Of a DNA stretch of 64,000 nucleotides, positions 13,221 through 24,429 are shown piece after piece (position 1 is the first letter of the stretch; each line of letters begins with the position of its first letter). The stretch is from Channa striata (lineage: Eukaryota > Chordata > Actinopteri > Anabantiformes > Channidae): positions 32,562,780-32,626,779 of the forward strand of contig CM065170.1 of assembly GCA_033026295.1 (NCBI GenBank), written 5' to 3'. The notes below the pieces were generated by a model. That model did no database searches. It had not been told where the DNA came from and saw only the letters and a list, made by a program, of their open reading frames with translations. A program made the translations under genes and the position numbers.

Positions 13221-13859
13221 GCCTTGTGGCTTAAACAAATTGCAGATCACAAGTCAAAGCATCAAGTGTCATTTTCAGTAATACAAAAAAAAAGGAAAGG
13301 AAATACATTTGTGCCCTGACACTCTGCAGTATGTGCCCCACAGATTTTACATACACAATCTTTTTTTTAAAAAGTAACCTTAGAACTGTTGGGTAATCTA
13401 AACTCAAATATATGCATGTCGAAATCTGCAGATGAAGTTAGGCCTACGTTGTGAAGGCTCCTCACAGGTTTTTTGTTGTCAGTTTAACAGTTACCGATTT
13501 GATAGTGTCACTCAAGTTCGGCGTAGCCTTTGGTACTTTTAGTGTCCGAGGGAACATGCAGTGGGCTGGTGTCACTTAACTTTGTGTGTGACGTGAGTGT
13601 GGATATCACGAGTACTGTGAGTAAAGTGCGGACGACTAAACTCACTCACCCATTTTAACCTCTTAGTTTTTTGCCCCGAGCACAATTACAGACTTCAGGA
13701 AAGGCCGGAAGTGCGGGTGAAGGGGTGAGGAGGGGGTTCGAGGCAGCAGCCTCGCGGCGGCCGTACGCTGACGGGGTGAGGATGGGGGAGGATGAGACAG
13801 GGCGTGCGGGGATAATTAAGCGAGCACGGTGACAGCTGCAGCAGGTCCCGAGCAAAAGG

Positions 13860-13990
13860 CCTGAGCTTCACTGAGCTGAATTAATGACATCAGCGGAGCC
13901 CGGCAGCAGAGCCGCCGTCGCTGACGTTTGATCATTAATTATTAGCCTTTTGACAGAGCCGGGCAGCGTGACCCCCCACCATCCTGCAGG
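13860..13990. promoter_or_regulatory. Candidate conserved non-coding element
   Basis: Contains GCTGAATTAATGACATCAGC, CGCTGACGTTTGATCATTAATTATTAGCC and a TTTTGACAGAGCC word, in a CpG-containing context. Dense homeobox/CRE-like motifs without repeats. Confidence 0.4.
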
Positions 13991-14042
13991 CCAGGCCTCA
14001 CCTGTGCTGCACACATCTCACACACACTACATGCACTGTGAG

Positions 14043-14074
14043 ATTTAAAGCTGCTTTAAATAGCTTTAAATAGC
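14043..14074. repeat. Palindrome merging into a 10-bp tandem repeat
   Basis: ATTTAAAGC-T-GCTTTAAAT is a perfect palindrome with a 1-nt centre (14043-14061); its right arm is then repeated in tandem as GCTTTAAATA (14053-14072). Confidence 0.85.
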
Positions 14075-15299
14075 TCACAGAGCTCCCAGGACAGAGGTGC
14101 AGAAATGTCCACACAGCTTTGCGTTGGTGATGCAACAGTCGGCACCTTAGCAGAAAACTAAGAAAACCGTTTTACGGTAAAAGGTAGCTAATAACAGTCT
14201 CCACCTCTGTCATACACAGTGCTCTGTCTACGCAGAACGAAATAAAATGCCACCTTTCACTGCACAAGCTGTGTCACGATGATTAAACCCAGTCTGAGAG
14301 CCAGAAAACGTTTTGACTGCCTGGTTTACGCTCACGAGACGAGATCTCCCCTTCACTACGTGAGAGGTCTGTTTCATCATTCCCAGGGGTCCTTCCGTGC
14401 ATCCTCCGTGCTCTCCTTCCTCCGTACCTAGTTCAGATCTGAACGCAGGCATGGTGCGCGGCGGATGAGGTAACACCAGGCAATCTCAACATGGTGCCGC
14501 TTACATCAACCCGCTGGTTCAGATGAGCTGCCAGACCATCGCTGCTAGTCAGAATTTCTGCTCTTCTAATTGACCTTCCTGATTGAATAAAAATTAAATA
14601 AAATTAAAATAGAAGACGCTGGTGCCGATCCACGGCAGTGCTGGCTCGCTCACAAAGCTCGCAATTAACGCTAATCGGGGACAGGTCGTCCGCTGATTTA
14701 GGTGAGGGTGTCTCAAGTCTGGAGAAGACCAGAGCGTGCCAAGCGAGCCTGTTAGGGAGAAACTCAGAGGGGCCCTTTTAAAGATTGAAGCCCTGGCATG
14801 TTGCGACGCTGTTTTGATTGCACTCCACTGAGTGAGAGCCCTGGCTCGGAGCAAATTTACATGTCACAGCCACTGCAGAGCAGAAACAGGTTATCGCATC
14901 CAAAACAGCAAACACAATATAGTCTTATCCCCTTTTGAATACGCAGAGGTTTAAACACGTTACCGAGCGCTTCACAAGTAACCACAAGGTTTGCACCGTT
15001 TCTGTTTGATCAGTGTTATTCTGGGTCCCATGGTTGAGTCGTTCGATTCCAAGAGAGAAATGTTTGAATTAGTTAAATTAACATCATCGTCCAACATCCT
15101 CCAACGTATTTAGGGTAAAACGTACAGTACATGTAGTTGTAGCAGTGCAACAGCCCCCTTGATCTTGTCTCGTTTGTCTTTGTAATAACTGATCGTAGGT
15201 CTCTCAGTACTTGACCTGCAAAACGCTATGTGCAACGTAGACGTGTCATTTTTCCTAAACATACAGATGCATGTAAATAATAGATTACAGAGAACGAAC

Positions 15300-15690
15300 G
15301 TGCAGTATCATTTTCCTAAAGGTTTCCCGAGCTCGTGTCGTGACCTGCGCGGAGCATCCCAGCCCCGGGGCCATAGTTAATGCGTTCATTTACCTTTTGA
15401 GCTGTATTTACCCCGATCACAAAGAGAGTCTCTCAAGACTCCACTTCCACTCTCTCTATTGAGTCTCCTCACAAACGGCATTCACAATGAGAAGTAGGGA
15501 GCATTCAGTGTAACAAATGGGAAGATGTGTTCACAGCGTAATGGCCTGCGGGCCCTAATTGCGCCGATTGATTCGAGTTGCCGAGTTCGACCATAGAATT
15601 TTTATCTGAGGAAGCCATCTTGAAAGAGAGGCCAATGATGACATTTATTTTTCACAGTTAACATCTTTACCCCCTTCACACTCACCACGT
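15300..15690. promoter_or_regulatory. Candidate conserved non-coding element
   Basis: Unique sequence with GTTAATGCGTTCATTTACC, GGCCCTAATTGCGCCGATTG and GGCCAATGATGACATTTATT words. It ends close to a TG microsatellite. Conservation untested. Confidence 0.3.
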
Positions 15691-15737
15691 TTACATTAGA
15701 GATGGAGATCACAAGATGTGCTGACTGTATGTATGAG

Positions 15738-15738
<1 letters not shown>

Positions 15739-15771
<33 letters not shown>
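15739..15771. repeat. (TG)16 microsatellite
   Basis: A perfect TG run. Confidence 0.95.
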
Positions 15772-15772
<1 letters not shown>

Positions 15773-15898
15773 TTCCATAGAGCCCCTTTCAAAGCACTTT
15801 AGATGCTATTCAATTGATATGGCCATTACTGCGTGGAAGGGGAACCATTTCAGCGTGACTCTTGATGTGTCTGCATTTCACTGCCACTTTTTTTTGTT

Positions 15899-15925
15899 CT
15901 TTCTATAGAGAGCCACTATAGAAAG
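15899..15925. repeat. Inverted repeat, 10-bp arms
   Basis: CTTTCTATAG and CTATAGAAAG flank a 7-nt loop, 100 nt upstream of the larger hairpin. Confidence 0.85.
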
Positions 15926-16023
15926 CTTTCTTTCTCTCACTGTTCCACAGCATTAGTAATTATCACGAGGATGCCTCTCAGGCTCACTGCAGAAAAAAAT
16001 GTCTTCAGTCGTCGCTTGTTACT

Positions 16024-16078
16024 GTTTTTAATTCAGAACCCTGCTCCCCCTGTTAGCGCAGGGTTTTGAATTAAAAAC
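16024..16078 (+). repeat. Near-perfect hairpin (21-bp stem, 13-nt loop)
   Basis: Arm GTTTTTAATTCAGAACCCTGC (16024-16044; 21 nt) pairs with 16058-16078 across loop 16045-16057. The only non-Watson-Crick position is a G opposite T, which would be a G-U wobble in + strand RNA. At about 55 nt it is short for a pre-miRNA. It could be a cruciform-forming element or the remnant of a small palindromic transposon. Confidence 0.85.
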
Positions 16079-17579
16079 ATCCTTCACAGGTCATCGCTTT
16101 GTACGAAGCTGTGCAGCAGCAGCAGCAGCAGGTTTGGAAAACTTCAATTATTTTCCATTAACAGGGATACAATTGATCTAAACATGTGGCGAATGGGCCA
16201 ATAGCACCACCTTAAATGGAGGCAGTTTTGAGGGAGTGAAGTTGCACAGGCTTCGCTCCCCTATGGATCGGCCTTGTGGATCTATACAATCCAGAGGCCC
16301 TCCTGCTTCAACCTGATTGAATGCCACACGGAGGGCCTGTGGAGAGACGCTGGTAACCGTATGGCATTGTCCAGATGCTCACCTACAGTCACGGAGGGGG
16401 GGGGTAAAGGGAGTGCAGGAGGGGGTGGGTCACTGCGGGGACTGAGTGCCAGTTCACATCTCTACAAGTGGATGCTGCCGACGTGGATGATTGTTTCAGT
16501 CAAAAATACTTAGGACGATATTAATAAAAATTTGTCATGCACCCAAACAGTGTTCCATGTCACGCTACAGGAATAATGCAAATCTTTCAGTTTTTAAACA
16601 TCAGTGTTTGTCACCTCCAAAATAACACTTTAATAAATGGAAATAGTGCAGATAAAGATAATTGTATTAAATAAATTAAAACTTTTTTTTTGGCATGTAT
16701 ATTTTTATGAAAACTCATCTGCAATTTTTGGACAAGAGCAGGCTGTGATTGTGGCGATGCATGTGAGTACGAAGCATACAGACCGGGAAGTTGAAGCTCC
16801 AAGCACACGCACACGCTCCGGAAATATAAAGGGACTGTGTTTAGCATGAAGTAGCACAAATCAAGTCAGACATCAACCCTCCAGATGTCTTTCGTGAAAA
16901 CCTGTCTGCAGCGGAAAAGCGAGGAATAATCTGTCAGTGAAAGGCTGCCGTGTGTAAGCACGTTCACGACACACCTGATCGTCGCCTTTTCTTCGTGTCA
17001 CCTATGTCTGAGAGCGTCTCTGTGCTGATGCACTTTTGAAAGATATGAAAGGAAATCAGACATCAAACGGGGATAAAAAGAGCAGCGTCAAAAGTTGACT
17101 GTGACAATCCTTAATCGCTGGGAAGAGGTGTTGTTGTTGCGGAAACAGGTTTATACCGACACCTTGTCAGAGGTACAGAGGAGCAGAATACTGAGCCGTG
17201 TAATTTCACCGACTGCCAAATTCCTGGTCACCCCACCTTCAAAACGCAAACATCGACGCGTCTCCAATCGCATTAAGTTGTGAAGCCACTGGTGCTTCTT
17301 TTGAAAGGGCCACAACTGGAGCCGACGCCAGCAAAGGCTTTATGCACAAAGGCTCGTTTTTCAGTGTCTCTTCTCACCCTGGAGCTGTTTGCCAATCTAG
17401 CTCTGAATACACCCTTCACTGGCTTGAGCACCTTGAGGTGTGCTCATCTCTAATCACTATTTGATGACAGAAATCTGCAGGCGAAAAACCAGGAGACACG
17501 CAGTTCCTTAGCAACGGGCGCCGGTAGTCCAAACAATTTCATTAAAGCGTGGCACCTCTTAGCAGGTGGGTGAGTGTTA
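16079..17579. other. Gene desert segment, no gene seen
   Basis: Contains (CAG)6 at 16113-16131 and a G-rich tract at 16397-16441 that could form a quadruplex. Small ORFs only. Confidence 0.5.
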
Positions 17580-17865
17580 GAGGAGATAAACATTCATGAG
17601 CAGATTGGCTGTGGTATTTGCCAACATCACAATTGATGATATCAATTTGTTTGTGAAGCAGCTCAAATATTGTAAGTGGATTAAGCAAAGGTGTCGGGGA
17701 TGGTGAAGGAGTGTATCAGGATGTCTTTTTTCATTTAATTGATGGTGAGCAAATGCAGGGAAATATGATTCCTCATTTGTTTTGAAGCGAATTAGAATTA
17801 ATCCACAAGCAAAACTAATACGCAGCATATACATTATTGATACACATAATGCAGTAGCAGCAGGA
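17580..17865. promoter_or_regulatory. Candidate conserved non-coding element, homeodomain-site dense
   Basis: Unique AT-rich stretch with ATTGATGATATCAATTTG (palindromic ATTGATATCAAT-like), TTTAATTGATGG, CGAATTAGAATTAATCC, ACTAATACG and CATTATTGATACACATAATGC words. No repeats. It is one of the best enhancer-like blocks in the desert by eye. Confidence 0.4.
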
Positions 17866-19350
17866 TAAATCCAGGGTGATTGAATTTTTACTTGTGCACA
17901 CAGTTGAACATATAAATGTCCTTGAACAATGTTGTCAACATTTTAGTGCAAGCTGAAGCAATTTGTGATATCAAATCAAAATATATTTACACAAATCTGT
18001 CAGAAATGTGAACTGCCGTGAACCTTCATACATTTTAACCTAAAATAATAAGTTGCTAATGTAGGTTGCATAACATGTCGTCAAACCTAACTTGTGTCTT
18101 CGTTTGCATAGTTGTGTCCAGCAGCCGGTACAACCGATGCCTTTGTGTGTCATGTGAGAGGTTAAGGACGGTCAACACACGTGGGGAACACGTTGGCATA
18201 GACTTCCTCATGCCCAAAAACCTTCGCTCTTTGTTTTGCATTGCATTGCCCGAAATGTCGACTGAACCCACGACCGTGCACACGTTTTTTTCTCCCCGAA
18301 TAAAGAGTCCATGGCAGGAAGTGATGGCACCACGTCCAGTCAAATGTTGCGGATTAGGCAGCGAGTTTAGGCATGTGTGCACAAATGTAATAAACGACTG
18401 GGTGAAGGAAAAGACGAGTCAGCTGCTAACCTGCTCACACAGTGCAACTAAAACTATAAATACAACATTAATGAACACTCTTAGCACATAGCAGCTCCCG
18501 TGTTTATTGAAGGTGACACTGCCGGAACCTGTCTGTCATGTCAGGGTAACAGTTTAACAACAACAACAAATTAACCTGGTGTTTTTCTCAAAAATACACG
18601 CTAATGATTAACCTTTCCCAGCATCTCCTCTAACCTTTATACATTCCCGTCACACTAACAGGTGTGTTCCACCTGGCCTCGCATCGAAAAAGGTAACTGA
18701 TGCTTGACTTTGTCCTGGCCACTAACAGGTGATGTGCAATCATTAACGAAATGTGTTTGACGAGCAGTCGGGTGTAGAAAGGTCCGGTTTGTTTTCCATA
18801 GGGTGATGATACCTTCTGAAGTCAGCGTGTGCTGTCATCACGTGTGTTCTGCAGACACTTTTCAGATCCGGCTCGTCACTGATCTGATGTGTGGTTCTGT
18901 TCTGTACAAATCCTAGAGCGGCTGCATTGACCACGAGCAAGCTAAAAGAGATGAGAGAGAGAACGCAGAACGTGCCATTCGATGCTTTTACATTTTAAAT
19001 CATTGCCACAGGTTTCAGTTCAGGGGCTGTATGCCCCTTGTTTGTTTTTTATAAGCATTTGCGAATGACATGTTATAAGGCGCTAACACGACATAATGTA
19101 GGTTTGTCTCATGTTGGATGAAACGTTCTTTTGTGAGACACAGTAAAGTTGTTCTCATGTATTTACAGTCAATACATCATCCATTTAGTGTTGTCTACCT
19201 CAGATACACAGCTCTAGAGGGGCAGTCTGGAAATGATATGGCATAATACTTTTTTAAATTAGTTGGTTCCATATTTAATCAGGTTTTAAGTAGAATTTGT
19301 CGTAATGCGTGGGAGAATTGAAAGATTACCTTGACCTACAAATGTGGAAC

Positions 19351-19410
19351 TTTACATTTGCATTTAGTTATTTAGCGGATGCTTTTATCCAAAGTGTCTT
19401 ACAAGTTAAA
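19351..19410 (+). mobile_element. Dispersed teleost repeat fragment
   Basis: TTTACATTTGCATTTAGTTA, then TTTAGCGGATGCTTTTATCC and AAAGTGTCTTACAAG, follows the very abundant fish motif 'ACATTTAGTCATTTAGCAGACGCTTTTATCCAAAGCGACTTACAA' with several substitutions. I cannot assign its class or far end. Confidence 0.65.
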
Positions 19411-22400
19411 TATGAAAAGACATGTTCAAAATGAGAAGACGTGTTCGAGTGCAACAAAGGACATAGAAAACGCTCATTTTAATATCGTTAAAGTGGTCAG
19501 GAAGCTGAGCGTGAAAACTTTGCCTTGTCCTGTAGGGACCAGCAGACACAGCTGTTGGCAGAGCTTTGAACCTGGTGGAAGCTGCTGCCGAGATCTGAGC
19601 AGTAGTACGATGCTCGAAACACTTTGGGGTTGTGAAGGACAAATCTGCAACGGAGCCCTGCAGCACGCTAAAGAAGGGTTTGTCGGAGAATCAAACCCAA
19701 CCCCTGTCAATGTAGCTTGAAGGTTCCTCCAGACGAGTAAAACCTTGACAAGGCCAGGGCCGAACCAGATATGTCCAAGACAGAGGGTGTAGACAGTTTT
19801 AATGGTCTCTATGATGATGTCACCTTGAGGACTTTTTATTTCATATACGCCCTCTAATTGCTCTAAATTTGGAGCATTGACCAACTTTCTCCTCCAGATT
19901 ATGTCATCTTTTCTGTTCAAATACTGCGCAGGTACTGGCCAAATTAGAACCCTGTGAAGCAAGTTCAAAAATGGTGAAATGACCCTTTAATATCAGTCTG
20001 AATACAGTGAACTTACCAAACTTGGAGTTTCTCATTGGGCAGCAACAGCTTTATCTAATCCAGTCAGCCACTGAAGAAACAACCAAAATGTTTGCGTTGT
20101 TAAACTCTTCTATCATGATTCAGCATTCAGCGCTGATTTTGTTGGAATGTAAATGAGTCATTTGGGATTTTTTGAACTCCTCACAAGACCAGAGCACCCA
20201 AAAGCTCCAGGGTTTCTTTGTCTTAATTGCGTTGTGCTCATTTAGTTTGTTTGGCAGCGGAGTGCAAAAGCAAGCAGGTTTTTCTTTAGCACCTAATATT
20301 GCTTTCACATTGCGTTTTCCCAACGTTGCATTTAATGTAATTCATATTCCAGAAGAGAAACACTGTAAATATCGAGTGGGAGCGGACTCCCGGGAGCTGA
20401 GCAGATCGTCTGTATTGGATCATGACACAGTAACGGACCGTTAGCGGCCAGTGTGGCTCCACACCTGCACCTGCGGGACTAACCCCCGTCCACTTCCTGG
20501 AGATTCTGACTCGCAGGGCGTAAGTTTTACCCGACTGCACTCGATCTAAATTGTGATGCTGCCGAGCAGAGTGACCTGCGGCTCCGTGTGTGTCAACCTA
20601 CGAATTTACGATGGCCGTCTCCATCCAAGACTGACATAAATGAACTGGCGCCGCTTCCTGCTCGTGACCCCTCCTTCCTCTGCTGCGTTTCTCCCTGTCA
20701 TCCTCTTGACACCTCCGAAAGACGACATGGAAATACATGTGTCGGCAAGCCTGACAATGAGGAGCCATAAAGCAATAAAGCAGGAAAAAAATAGGAAGAT
20801 GGGGACCTCGGAGTGTTTGTCACTGTCATGTCTATTGATTGATGACAAAGAAAACGATTGAGAGGTCCTCGACAGAGGGGCACGAGGAAACAGACAGCGG
20901 GAATTTCATTTGTTGAGTCAAATATTCAGAAAGGAGACGTGAGCGGGCATTTTAGCCTCCCATTTCTCTTATTGTATTACATTAATCAAAGGGCTTCCGG
21001 GACGATGTGAGTGTCACCGCGGCACTCTGGAAGCAGGGAGTAGAAACAACAAAAAGAAGCATCCTTCAGAGATGTCTCTTTTCCTGACAGTGGTATCAAT
21101 TGCTTTGTCTTAAATGATCGTGGCCACTGCATTACTTGAAAATTAACAGCTAGAATTTATGTGAGTGCCTCTCTCCTCGCTTCCTGCCGCGGCTGAGTCG
21201 CAGAAACAAATAATTGAATTGGTACAAGTACATAAAGCATCCCAGCGGCTAATGTAACAGGGCTAACTCAGTTAACGAAGGCAGGGCCACAGACAAGAGT
21301 GGGGTTATAAAGAGGGAAAAAAAGAACATGCAGATCTAAACCTTTTTGTCTCTCGGACCAGTTTTTCTTCCCCCTGCACGTTCTATCTCTCATCACCTTC
21401 CTGCGTGTCACTCCACATTTCTCCCTCCCCCTTTTAATTGGAGCCTCCGCCTCGGTTGTGTATCACCTAAGATGCTGGAGAAACCTAAGCTGTCACAAAG
21501 TGTGCTTATTAAAATGGACAGGGAAAGATAAAAGCCTAAACTCCCCCTCTTGTTTTTTTTTTTTTTTTTTTTTTTTTACAAGGCGGCTGCGTCTGTCTGA
21601 GTGCATCAGTCGTGGCTGAGCGAAATACTGCAACCCTGAAGCAGTGTGTTGGAAAAAAAAGAAATCTAGTGAATTGTCCCTTTTATAATCAGACCCAAAA
21701 TCACTTAACGCACCATGTAGCATAAATGCACAGGAATTTGTCTTGAAGGCAGAGAGACAAAGACATACTGACAACATATACAGAAACACAAAGCACATGA
21801 TACCTTTGACTGCCGGCAGCTAATTGTGTGCTGACATCAGTGGCACGTATAAGTACCGTATTGTCTTCATGCCAGATAAAGAAGTACAGAACATTCCTGG
21901 AGAATATTCTTATAACGCGTTGTGCGAGTGATATGATTTGTTGCACACGTGAACGTTTGTTTTAAAGATCGTGAGACCTGATTTCTCTGGGAATCTTGGA
22001 TTCGACATCATCCATCAGCGGCAAAGACAGACGGGCGTTTTATTATGGCTGAGTCAGTTTGCCTGAGTGGTGGGTGCACCTTCGTCTGCCCGCTGGTTTT
22101 CACTTTCCACTTTGCTGCTAGTCACAAGTAAAATAAAATACACATTTTGCAACTTGTTGCATAGTTGCTCTGGGAAAAGCTTTACTTTTGTGTGTTTTCT
22201 CTGGGACTAGTCTTGGAATTAAGCATCCGGCTACAGTAAACTGACAGCCGAGCTATTTTTGTAGAAATGAGGAGAAAACAAGTTACCGTACGTTTCCCAC
22301 TAAGAATGTACAAATCAGTGTTTCGCCTTCACTTTATCTGCCCAAATTTATTCAGCACGTCCAGACGTGACACCAGTTTTTCACGACATAGTTAACTTAA

Positions 22401-23599
22401 AACCCCCAGAAATAAATACAATATTCTGGGTTATCTGTGATATCCTGTCACTTAAACAGGAACCTTAAGGTGCAGGAAATACTTAAACGCTGCCAAGAGC
22501 AGCTGAGCTGAGCTTTCAGTCCATTTGACTTCAGTTTCTTTTACTCTGCAGTGGCACTTTAATATAGACTTTACATATCTAGTTTATTATTATTATTATT
22601 ATTATTATTATTTCTCTGTAGACGTGACCTCAAACATGATCACATTTTAACCAAACCTACATTTCGACCAGCAAACCGATGAATTGTTTATTATGGAAAA
22701 TGATCAAATGTTAAATATTGGTGTGCCACTGTCCACAGTCATATGGCAGAATCATGACTTGTTCCTGCAGTTGCACAAGAACAACCAAACGTCAAATTAG
22801 AATTGAATTAAAGCATTCAGTACGTTTGTCGCCACAGCCAGACAGTCGTGTGATGTTTGGGAAGTATATGTGCGATGCATTAGATTTAATCGTTTTTTAA
22901 ATAAATATATACGGTCAAAACTTTTCATCCAAACATCCATAAACTCATTAATTCGGCATCAGTCACAGTTGCAAGAATTCTGAATGTCTCACAAAGAGTC
23001 AAAATCTGACTACATGCAAGTTTTCACCATCAAACCGAGCGGGAGAAGTTACATCAGATGTTTTTGCTACTGTACTTAAAAAAAGAAAATATTACACATT
23101 TTGTGCATAATCACTCTGTGCATAGTAATAGATTTAATACCATATATTGCTCTGCAGTAGCGTGGCGACCCAGTTGGAAAACCTCGAGTTACGTGAGATC
23201 GGAGTTCCCGAATGCCGTTCCACGTCCATTTTTCCCAACTGCCGTCAATGTTCAGCTCCTGAACAGCTTCTGTTTGTTGTTGATATGTAATTTTTTTTTT
23301 GCTGCTGTGTATTTTGCTGAAGCTTTAGACTCTCATTAAATCAACTGAGGAACTGCAAGCCTCTATAAACATCAAATCTATAAATTGCACGGATGGTCTT
23401 ACGCTAGGTCTCAGACAGTGCTACCCTTTGATGAAAACTTCTGGGACAAAAACAGAAAAATAACTAGAGATTCTGAGGCAAGAAGAGAAAGTCTTGTTTT
23501 GACACTAAGATTAATTTACAAGTTTTCCCTCACTGGCAAAAAAGAAGGGGTGTGTATGTGTGTGTGAGGGGGTGAGTAGAGACAGAGCAGAGAGATGAG
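19411..23599. other. Gene desert segment, no gene seen
   Basis: The opposing 113- and 164-codon ORFs at 19379-19968 adjoin a dispersed-repeat fragment and have no known domain. 20880-21300 is unique and motif-rich (ATTACATTAATC, ATAATTGAATTGG) but not decisive. T24 at 21554-21577. Confidence 0.5.
22584..22613. repeat. (TTA)10 trinucleotide microsatellite
   Basis: A perfect trinucleotide run of about 30 nt. Confidence 0.95.
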
Positions 23600-23790
23600 A
23601 GGAGCTTTTGATATTTATTAGGCCTGGACCTCACCAAAGACCTCTCCCAGGACTGCCGATGTGACAATTAAGCCAGGTTGTGCTTTGACACTGTTTCCAT
23701 AGGCAAGTGGCCAAAGTATATCTCCAGTCAAAATATCCATGCCAGCTAACAAGCTTGTTCCCTCTCCATAGAGCCGAGAAGAAAGGGAGG
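23600..23790. promoter_or_regulatory. Candidate conserved non-coding element
   Basis: Unique sequence with TTGATATTTATTAGGCC, GACAATTAAGCC, TTTCCATAGGCAAG and AAAATATCCATGCC words and no ORF. Typical enhancer-like composition. Conservation untested. Confidence 0.35.
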
Positions 23791-24250
23791 CTACAGCCTT
23801 GAGACATGAACAGAAGCCGAAAAAGAAAAGAGGACGAGGGGGTTGGTGCTGAGGTCGGGCGTTAGAGGAGAAGGGTGTAAGACAATAAAATAATAAAATA
23901 AAAAGAACAGGCTCCCCCCCCCCGCTCCCAAAATAAGCCGCCGGAGTTTGCTAAAGAAAACGGCGTCACTGACTGGATGTGATCAAGGTGTTGTGTGCAG
24001 CTCGAAAATGTCCAACGCGGTTGAGGCCCGACACAATGCTCAGCCAGAGAGGAACCAGGCCCCTGGGTATGCACTCGCTCGCTTTTGTTCCGCCTTAATA
24101 ACCCTGCCTTGATTCCATCCATAACGCTCGCAGCTCTCGCTACACCTTGCCTATTTAGCCCACAGTCATGTCAGCTCGCCTCTCCCATTGCTCAATCTTC
24201 GCCCTCATTTCACTTCTTTTTTCGTTAAATGGGTGTGTGTGTCCGTGATT

Positions 24251-24273
24251 GTGTGTGTGTGTGTGTGTGTGTT
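24251..24273. repeat. (GT)11 microsatellite
   Basis: A perfect GT run preceded by a GTGTGTGTCC patch. Confidence 0.95.
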
Positions 24274-24429
24274 TGCCTGAAAATGCTCTTGTCTTAGAGG
24301 AGCTCCCTGCCACACAATGGCCATCTAAACTCATTAAGAAAATTCCGTAAAGAGCCATTAACAAACGGGTTCTCTTTGGCCAGAGATATCAGGTCTAATT
24401 AGGTGACCGTTCTTGACAGGGTTGCAAAA

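Noticed and set aside
19474..19968. 164-codon ORF on the - strand with an opposing + ORF
   Set aside because: Next to a dispersed repeat; looked at as a possible transposon remnant but no transposase or reverse-transcriptase motif is visible.
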